Part shown: piece by piece, positions 1 to 3,905 of the stretch | How the letters are laid out: each line of letters begins with the position of its first letter | How positions within the stretch are numbered: the stretch's first letter is position 1 | Notes under the pieces: generated by a model | What the model saw: only the letters and a program-made list of their open reading frames with translations | Database searches by the model: none | Told to the model about the DNA's origin: nothing | From: Scatomorpha intestinigallinarum | GTDB lineage: Bacteria; Bacillota; Clostridia; Oscillospirales; Oscillospiraceae | Direction of reading: 5' to 3' | Assembly: GCA_018712225.1 (NCBI GenBank) | Contig: DVHH01000028.1 | Location: 1-6,037 of the forward strand | DNA length: 6,037 nucleotides | Program-made: the position numbers and the translations under genes

Positions 1-396
1 GTCATCGATTCGCGCGACTGCGGCACCCAGATGCTCTACATCGCCGAGGTCGTGGAGGCGCACGTCCTCTCCGACAAGCCGAGCTGCACCTACAGCTACT
101 ACCACGCGCACATCAAGCCCAAGAAGCAGCCCACCGCGCCCACCGTCGAGGGCTGGGTCTGCAAGGTCTGCGGCTACTTCCACGAGGGCGCCGAGCTGCC
201 CGCCGACTTCGTCTGCCCGCTCTGCAAGCACGGGCCGGAGGACTTCGAGCACTACGTCCCCGCCGTCGTCAACAAGAAGAAGGGCTGGCTGTGCACCGTC
301 TGCGGCTACTTCTACGAGGGCGAGACCCTGCCCGCCGACTTCGTCTGCCCCATCTGCCACCACGGCGCGGACGCCTTTGAGCCCGCCGAGCAGTAA
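1..396 (+). CDS. Flavin reductase with two C-terminal rubredoxin-like domains (3' part)
   Basis: The frame is open from base 1, so the 5' end lies outside the window; 131 residues are visible. The first ~40 (including DCGTQ and the stretch leading to TYSYYHAHIKPK) resemble the end of an FMN-binding flavin reductase domain, as in Moorella-type high-molecular-weight rubredoxin (Hrb). Two rubredoxin-like domains follow, starting at bases 151 and 283. Each has the pattern C-x2-C-G-x13-C-P-x-C (visible-residue cysteines 54, 57, 72, 75 and 98, 101, 116, 119), giving two mononuclear Fe(Cys)4 sites. The spacing is the short rubrerythrin-like form, not the ~29-residue loop of classical rubredoxin. The domains are near-copies (GWVCKVCGYF and GWLCTVCGYF), which suggests an internal duplication. 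The likely role is cytosolic electron transfer from NAD(P)H via FMN to rubredoxin-type partners, for example in oxygen or NO detoxification; the partner is not visible. The stop is followed at once by a terminator, so this is the last gene of its unit. Confidence 0.88.
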   Translation, partial: VIDSRDCGTQMLYIAEVVEAHVLSDKPSCTYSYYHAHIKPKKQPTAPTVEGWVCKVCGYFHEGAELPADFVCPLCKHGPEDFEHYVPAVVNKKKGWLCTVCGYFYEGETLPADFVCPICHHGADAFEPAEQ

Positions 397-411
397 ACGC
401 GCAAAGACAGC

Positions 412-441
412 AAAACGCCCCGGGGCGACCCGGGGCGTTTT
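412..441 (+). terminator. Intrinsic terminator after the flavin reductase gene
   Basis: A perfect 13-bp stem (412-424 with 429-441) closes on a GCGA tetraloop of the stable GNRA class. The base of the stem is AAAA/TTTT, so the 3' arm supplies the U-tract. It starts 15 bases after the stop codon and separates this gene from the tRNA promoter. The A/T symmetry means it could also stop transcription arriving from the right. Confidence 0.93.
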
Positions 442-454
442 ATGAACTTTCGGC

Positions 455-483
455 TTGACAAGGGCTGAGATATGTCATATAAT
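455..483 (+). promoter_or_regulatory. Consensus sigma-A promoter of tRNA-Trp
   Basis: TTGACA at 455-460 and TATAAT at 478-483 are both exact consensus hexamers, separated by the optimal 17 bp. Transcription would start near 490, leaving a 5' leader of about 8 bases before the mature tRNA for RNase P to remove. A perfect promoter fits a constitutive stable-RNA gene. Confidence 0.93.
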
Positions 484-497
484 AACCAAGCGCTTAT

Positions 498-573
498 AGG
501 GGAATAGCTCAGTTGGCAGAGCGACGGTCTCCAAAACCGTAGGCCGAGGGTTCGAAACCTTCTTCCCCTGCCA
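498..573 (+). tRNA. tRNA-Trp (anticodon CCA)
   Basis: A full cloverleaf can be folded by hand. The acceptor stem is AGGGGAA (498-504) with TTCCCCT (563-569). The D stem is GCTC/GAGC (507-510/519-522). The anticodon stem is ACGGT/ACCGT (524-528/536-540) around loop CTCCAAA, which places anticodon CCA at 531-533 and reads UGG (Trp). The T stem is GAGGG/CCTTC, with one G-T pair, around loop TTCGAAA (551-557). The discriminator is G570, as usual for bacterial tRNA-Trp, and the 3' CCA is encoded (571-573). It is a single-gene unit with its own promoter. Confidence 0.97.
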
Positions 574-574
574 C

Positions 575-607
575 GGGGGCGGACATTTTGTCCGCCCCCT
601 TAGTGCA
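575..607 (+). terminator. Probable terminator after tRNA-Trp
   Basis: An 11-bp perfect stem (575-585 with 589-599) has a TTT loop and begins one base after the tRNA CCA. The following TTAGTGCATTTT is a broken, weak U-tract, so the call rests mostly on the strong GC hairpin and its position. Read from the other side it lies just beyond the stop of the convergent NadD-NADAR gene, but no T-run follows on that strand. It may still act as a 3'-end barrier for both. Confidence 0.7.
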
Positions 608-609
608 TT

Positions 610-1677
610 TTATACCTGCCGCGCGGCAAGCTCCGCGCGGACTTTCATGAGCGCCTTCCCCAACTCGTTGCGGCCCTCGCCGGTTTTGAGGTCCACGCCC
701 CAGAAGGTGTCGTTCCAGCTGTTGCCCTCTATGAGCTCGGACTTGCCTGTGGCGAGCAGGAGCCGCCCCAGCTCCTCGTTCTGCGTGAACTTCGCGCGGA
801 CGAGCTCCTCCATGATGCCGGCCTTTACCTCCTCCCAGTCGGGCCGGAGCTGGACACTGCTGCCGCGTTTCTTGGAGTCGCTCGGGCGCAGGAGCGTGAA
901 TTCACGCCGCTCCTCCTCCGTCAGGCACTTCTGGGCCTGGAAGGCCGCCTCGTTGCTGCCGTAGCGCAGGCCGCGGTATTCCACAGGGGCCTCGTAGAAG
1001 TTGCTGAGGAACTGGTATTCTCCCCTGAACATCTCTATTTTCATTCTATACGCTCCTGCATATTCCTGTAATATCGCCCAGACCGCCGGGTGCAGCATCG
1101 CCTCGGCGCCTGGCAGGCCCTCCCTGAGCTTTTCGCGCACGGCGGAGGAGCTGACGCCATCCAGCCCGGCGGGCGCTTCGATCATGCTGAATCTGTCCAG
1201 ATGCCCGCTCAGAAAGGGGTTCTGCCTCAGCTCCGCCTCCGGCTCATAGTCGTCCCGCCTCACGAGGACGATGCGGAAGCGCTCCAGAAACTCGCGTATC
1301 CTGTGCCAGCGGGAGATGACCGCCGTCTTGTCGCCGCCGGCGACGAAGTACAGCTCCGCCTCCGGGTATTTCTCCTGCACCGCCTCCATGCTCTCGTAGG
1401 TGTAGCTCCGCTCCGCGCGGTGGAACTCGCAGTCCTCCACCTCCAGGCGCGGGTCGTCGGCCGCCATGGCCAGGAGCATGCGCAGCCTCGCCTCCTCCGG
1501 CAGCACCTCGTTCCGGTGCTTGTCGCGGCGCATTTTCGCGCTGACGTAGGCGTGTGAGGACGGCACGAATATGCCCCGCGCCGCCCCCAGGGTCTCGACA
1601 GCGCCCAGCATCAGCCTCTGGTGCGCGATGGTGGGCGGGTTGAAGGAGCCGCCCATGACCACGATCTTTTCTCTCAT
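610..1677 (-). CDS. NadD-like nucleotidyltransferase fused to a NADAR (YbiA/DUF1768) domain
   Basis: The start at 1677 (MREKIVVMGG) is chosen because GGAGG lies 8 bases upstream (1686-1690) and because the dinucleotide-binding start of the first domain follows directly; the open frame extends further upstream without homology. The product is 355 residues. Residues 1-~210 form a cytidylyltransferase-like domain with GGSFNPPTIAH (9-19; T16/H19 as the (H/T)xxH nucleotide site), SYTYESM (91-97), FVAGGDK (111-117) and SSSAVR (176-181, the ISSTxxR-type motif). This matches NadD-like NaMN/NMN adenylyltransferases. Residues 212-355 are a complete NADAR domain: FRGEYQFLSNF (217-227), SNEAAFQAQK (241-250), AKFTQNEELG (295-304) and NSWNDTFWG (319-327). 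Known NADAR/YbiA proteins hydrolyse N-glycosidic bonds of riboflavin intermediates or remove ADP-ribose. A joint role in nucleotide repair or NAD/ADP-ribose turnover is inference. It is probably a paralogue, not the housekeeping NadD. Confidence 0.87.
   Translation of the reverse strand: MREKIVVMGGSFNPPTIAHQRLMLGAVETLGAARGIFVPSSHAYVSAKMRRDKHRNEVLPEEARLRMLLAMAADDPRLEVEDCEFHRAERSYTYESMEAVQEKYPEAELYFVAGGDKTAVISRWHRIREFLERFRIVLVRRDDYEPEAELRQNPFLSGHLDRFSMIEAPAGLDGVSSSAVREKLREGLPGAEAMLHPAVWAILQEYAGAYRMKIEMFRGEYQFLSNFYEAPVEYRGLRYGSNEAAFQAQKCLTEEERREFTLLRPSDSKKRGSSVQLRPDWEEVKAGIMEELVRAKFTQNEELGRLLLATGKSELIEGNSWNDTFWGVDLKTGEGRNELGKALMKVRAELAARQV
1042..1057 (-). promoter_or_regulatory. Internal ribosome binding site and ATG at the NadD/NADAR junction
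   Basis: On the minus strand AGGAG (1057-1053) lies 8 bases before an in-frame ATG (1044-1042), codon 212 of the fusion gene. Starting here would give a free 144-residue NADAR protein, about the size of stand-alone YbiA-family proteins. The ATG falls exactly where the nucleotidyltransferase domain ends. It looks like the fossil, or still active, start of a formerly separate gene. Confidence 0.5.
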
Positions 1678-1733
1678 GCCGTTTACCTCCCCTGTCTCTG
1701 AGTTTTCAGCCGCCCGGCCGGTATGGTGTGAGT

Positions 1734-1762
1734 ATAATACGCCGCATTGCCGCCGCAGGTAA
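1734..1762 (-). promoter_or_regulatory. Likely promoter of the NadD-NADAR gene
   Basis: On the minus strand a -10 box TATTAT (1739-1734), within TATTATACT, has TTACCT (1762-1757) as a poor -35 at 17 bp. Transcription would start near 1727 and give a leader of about 50 bases before the start codon at 1677. The weak -35 implies modest or activated expression. Confidence 0.5.
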
Positions 1763-1793
1763 GTTTTTTCCGTGTTTTGGGCCATATTTTGTG

Positions 1794-1822
1794 TTGACAG
1801 CGGCCATGGCACGTGGTATTAT
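1794..1822 (+). promoter_or_regulatory. Promoter of rplU-rpmA
   Basis: TTGACA (1794-1799) is exact and TATTAT (1817-1822) is a close -10 at 17 bp. The predicted start is near 1829, about 80 bases before rplU. It is the only strong promoter seen upstream of the rplU-rpmA-obg cluster. Confidence 0.85.
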
Positions 1823-1828
1823 ACTAAA

Positions 1829-1907
1829 GCCGCATTGACAGGGCTTTTCAAGCGGGCACCCGCCCCGCCCTTTAGAGCGAGTCTCTTGAAGAGAGGATGA
1901 AACAGAA
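1829..1907 (+). ncRNA. Structured 5' leader of rplU (candidate L21 leader)
   Basis: About 79 transcribed bases precede rplU. A nested hairpin pairs AGGGC (1840-1844) with GCCCT (1867-1871) and encloses GCGG/CCGC (1852-1855/1860-1863). A second hairpin pairs TCTCT (1882-1886) with AGAGA (1890-1894), overlapping the ribosome binding site AGGA (1894-1897), which sits 10 bases before the ATG. GGCTTT (1842-1847) could instead pair with AAAGCC (1826-1831), excluding the first hairpin. Ribosomal-protein leaders for autoregulation by L21 are known in Firmicutes; that this is one is inference from position and folding, not from a covariance match. Confidence 0.45.
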
Positions 1908-2219
1908 ATGAAGCATGCAGTCATCGAGACCGGCGGTAAGCAGTACCGTGTCGCGGAGGGCGACGTCATCTACGTCGAGAAGCTCGACGCCGAGGCCGGC
2001 GCCACCGTCAAGTTCGACCGTGTCCTCGCCGTCATTGACGAGGATAACGCCGTGTTCGGCACCCCCGTCGTTGAGGGCGCTTCCGTCACCGCCAACGTCG
2101 TCAAGAACGGTCGCGGCAAGAAGGTCCGCGTCTACAAGATGAAGCCCAAGAAGGGCTATCAGCGCACGCAGGGCCATCGTCAGCCCTACACGAAGGTCCA
2201 GATAGAGACCATCGCGTGA
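1908..2219 (+). CDS. rplU: 50S ribosomal protein L21
   Basis: The 103-residue product has the standard length of bL21 and starts MKHAVIETGGKQYRV, the typical N-terminus of the family. The conserved C-terminal block KKGYQRTQGHRQPYT (residues 82-96) is the L21 signature and binds 23S rRNA. L21 is a large-subunit protein contacting domain II of 23S rRNA and works during 50S assembly. It is first in the rplU-rpmA-obg cluster, with its own promoter and a structured leader. The ATG at 1908 is preceded by a modest AGGA ribosome binding site at 10 bases that is partly locked in a hairpin. The gap to rpmA is 36 bases, with no prp (ysxB) gene between, which is unusual for Firmicutes. Confidence 0.98.
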   Translation: MKHAVIETGGKQYRVAEGDVIYVEKLDAEAGATVKFDRVLAVIDEDNAVFGTPVVEGASVTANVVKNGRGKKVRVYKMKPKKGYQRTQGHRQPYTKVQIETIA

Positions 2220-2255
2220 CCAAACCCCGCACTTATGACATTGGAGGTGTAACAC

Positions 2256-2516
2256 ATGGCACATAAAAAGGGAATGGGCTCCACCAAGAACGGACGCGAC
2301 AGCGAGTCCAAGCGTCTCGGCGCCAAGAGGGCCGACGGGCAGTTCGTCCTCGCCGGCAACATCCTCGTCCGTCAGCGCGGCACCAAGATCCACCCCGGCA
2401 CCAACGTCGGCAAGGGCAAGGACGACACCCTGTTCTCCCTGGTGGACGGCACCGTCCGTTTCGAGCGTTACGGCAAGGACCGCAAGAAGGTCTCCGTTTA
2501 CGAGCTCAATCAGTGA
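2256..2516 (+). CDS. rpmA: 50S ribosomal protein L27
   Basis: The 86-residue product is bL27: MAHKKGMGSTKNGRDSESK at the N-terminus, then a conserved core with ILVRQRGTKIHPG (residues 36-48). L27 sits next to the peptidyl transferase centre, and its N-terminal tail reaches toward the tRNA acceptor ends. GGAGGT (2243-2248) lies 7 bases before the ATG, an excellent site. The protein begins directly as AHKKG. In most Firmicutes L27 instead carries a short extension ending in FFASKKG that Prp protease removes. Here both the extension and the prp gene at its usual place are missing, which is internally consistent. A strong terminator follows 7 bases after the stop. Confidence 0.98.
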   Translation: MAHKKGMGSTKNGRDSESKRLGAKRADGQFVLAGNILVRQRGTKIHPGTNVGKGKDDTLFSLVDGTVRFERYGKDRKKVSVYELNQ

Positions 2517-2523
2517 CAAAATG

Positions 2524-2554
2524 AAAAGAGACGGACTTTCGTCCGTCTCTTTTT
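2524..2554 (+). terminator. Intrinsic terminator between rpmA and obg
   Basis: A perfect 13-bp stem (2524-2536 with 2541-2553) has a TTTC loop and a TTTTT end. It begins 7 bases after the rpmA stop and ends 20 bases before the obg start. It should reduce transcription into obg, setting ribosomal protein mRNA above GTPase mRNA if obg relies on read-through. Confidence 0.92.
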
Positions 2555-2574
2555 GATATCGGGAGTTTTTTACT

Positions 2575-3858
2575 ATGGCTTCACCTTTTGTTGACAAAGT
2601 CACCATCCAGGTCCGCGCCGGGGACGGCGGGGCCGGCGCCGTCTCCTTCCACCGCGAGAAATACGTCGCGGCGGGCGGCCCCGACGGCGGCGACGGCGGC
2701 CGCGGCGGCAACATCGTCTTCACCGTGGACGAGCACATGTCCACGCTCATGGACTTCCGCTACAAGCGCAAGTTCACCGCCGGCAACGGCCAGCCCGGCC
2801 AGGGCAAGCGCTGCTCCGGCAAGGACGGCGAGACCATCGTGCTCAGGGTCCCGCGCGGCACCGTCCTGCGCGACGCGGACAGCGGCGCCATCATGCACGA
2901 CATGTCCTCCGGCGAGGACTACGTCGCCTGCCGCGGCGGCCGCGGCGGCTGGGGCAACAAGCACTTCGCCACGCCCACCCGCCAGGTACCCCGCTTTGCC
3001 AAGCCCGGCCTGCCCGGGGAGGCGCACACTATAACGCTGGAGCTGAAGCTCCTCGCAGACGTGGGCCTCGTGGGCTTCCCCAACGTCGGCAAGAGCACGC
3101 TGCTCTCCGTCGTCTCGAACGCCCACCCCAAGATAGCGAACTACCACTTTACCACTCTCTTCCCCAACCTGGGCGTCGTATATGTGGACGAGGGCGTGTC
3201 CTTCGTCCTCGCGGACATCCCGGGCATCATCGAAGGCGCGAGCGACGGCGCGGGTCTCGGCCACGACTTCCTGCGCCACATCGACCGCTGCCGCCTGCTC
3301 ATCCACCTCGTGGACGTCTCGGGCAGCGAGGGGCGCGACCCGATTGAGGATTTCGAGGCCATCAACGCGGAGCTGGCGCAGTACAATGCCGAGCTGGCCT
3401 CGCGCCCGCAGATAGTCGCCGCCAACAAGTGCGACCTGCTCGAAGAGGGCAGCGACAACCTTGAGCGCCTGCGCGCGCATGTCGAGGGCAAGGGCATGAG
3501 GCTCTTCGAGCTCTCGGCGGCCTCCACCCAGGGTACGCGGGAGCTGATGCGCGCCGCCGCGGGCGAGCTGGCGCATCTGCCGCCCGTCACGGTATACGAG
3601 CCGGATTACGTCCCGCCCGAGCCGGAGCTCGGCACGGCGGACGAGGTTGAGATAAAGCGCGAGGACGGCGTCTGGTACGTCGAAGGCCAGTGGCTCGCCC
3701 GCCTCGTCGCGAGCGTCAACTTCTCCGACTATGAGAGCCGCATGTACTTCGACCGCTGCCTGCGCACGGCCGGTATCTTCGAGCGCATGGAGGAGCTCGG
3801 CGTCCAGAACGGCGATACGGTTTCTATGTACGACATAGAATTCGAATACCAGGACTGA
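2575..3858 (+). CDS. obg: GTPase Obg (CgtA), ribosome assembly
   Basis: The 427-residue product has the three-domain Obg layout. Residues 1-~158 are the glycine-rich Obg fold (for example AAGGPDGGDGGRGG at 32-45). The central G domain has G1 GFPNVGKS (167-174), TTLFPN (193-198), DIPG (214-217), NKCD (284-287) and SAA (314-316). Residues ~345-427 are the Obg C-terminal (OCT) domain with WYVEGQWLARL (367-377). All GTP-binding motifs are intact. Obg binds the 50S subunit and links its late maturation to GTP/ppGpp levels; it is normally essential. The ATG at 2575 has GGGAG (2561-2565) 9 bases upstream. It follows rpmA after a strong terminator with no clear promoter in the 58-base gap. The nadD-yqeK genes often found after obg in Firmicutes do not follow here. 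Confidence 0.98.
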   Translation: MASPFVDKVTIQVRAGDGGAGAVSFHREKYVAAGGPDGGDGGRGGNIVFTVDEHMSTLMDFRYKRKFTAGNGQPGQGKRCSGKDGETIVLRVPRGTVLRDADSGAIMHDMSSGEDYVACRGGRGGWGNKHFATPTRQVPRFAKPGLPGEAHTITLELKLLADVGLVGFPNVGKSTLLSVVSNAHPKIANYHFTTLFPNLGVVYVDEGVSFVLADIPGIIEGASDGAGLGHDFLRHIDRCRLLIHLVDVSGSEGRDPIEDFEAINAELAQYNAELASRPQIVAANKCDLLEEGSDNLERLRAHVEGKGMRLFELSAASTQGTRELMRAAAGELAHLPPVTVYEPDYVPPEPELGTADEVEIKREDGVWYVEGQWLARLVASVNFSDYESRMYFDRCLRTAGIFERMEELGVQNGDTVSMYDIEFEYQD

Positions 3859-3861
3859 GCT

Positions 3862-3891
3862 GAAAAGCCGCCCGGAAACGGGCGGCTTTTC
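3862..3891. terminator. Bidirectional terminator between convergent genes
   Basis: A 13-bp stem (3862-3874 with 3879-3891) closes on a GAAA tetraloop. AAAA on the left arm and TTTT on the right arm give a U-run in either direction. It lies 3 bases after the obg stop and 14 bases from the stop of the minus-strand oxidoreductase, so it ends both transcripts. An extra T-run at 3901-3906 reinforces the plus direction. Confidence 0.92.
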
Positions 3892-3905
3892 GCTTAAGGC
3901 TTTTT

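Noticed and set aside
1678..1812. A longer start at 1812 for the NadD-NADAR gene (45 extra residues)
   Set aside because: It would run through the predicted promoter and leader. The extra residues show no homology, while the ATG at 1677 has an ideal GGAGG at 8 bases.
1835..1840. A second TTGACA in the rplU leader
   Set aside because: No AT-rich -10 lies 15-19 bp downstream; the region is GC-rich (around ACCCGC).
2497..2525. Possible obg promoter TTTACG-17-AATGAA at the end of rpmA
   Set aside because: The -35 matches four of six and the -10 three of six bases. The start would fall inside the terminator hairpin, so the support is too weak to list.
1872..2750. A minus-strand open frame across rplU, rpmA and the start of obg
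   Set aside because: It spans two ribosomal protein genes and a strong terminator, has no ribosome binding site of note, and shows no recognisable domain.
2581..3576. A long minus-strand open frame inside obg
   Set aside because: It lies fully opposite a complete Obg protein with all GTPase motifs, and its translation is low-complexity Ala/Val/Gly without family features.
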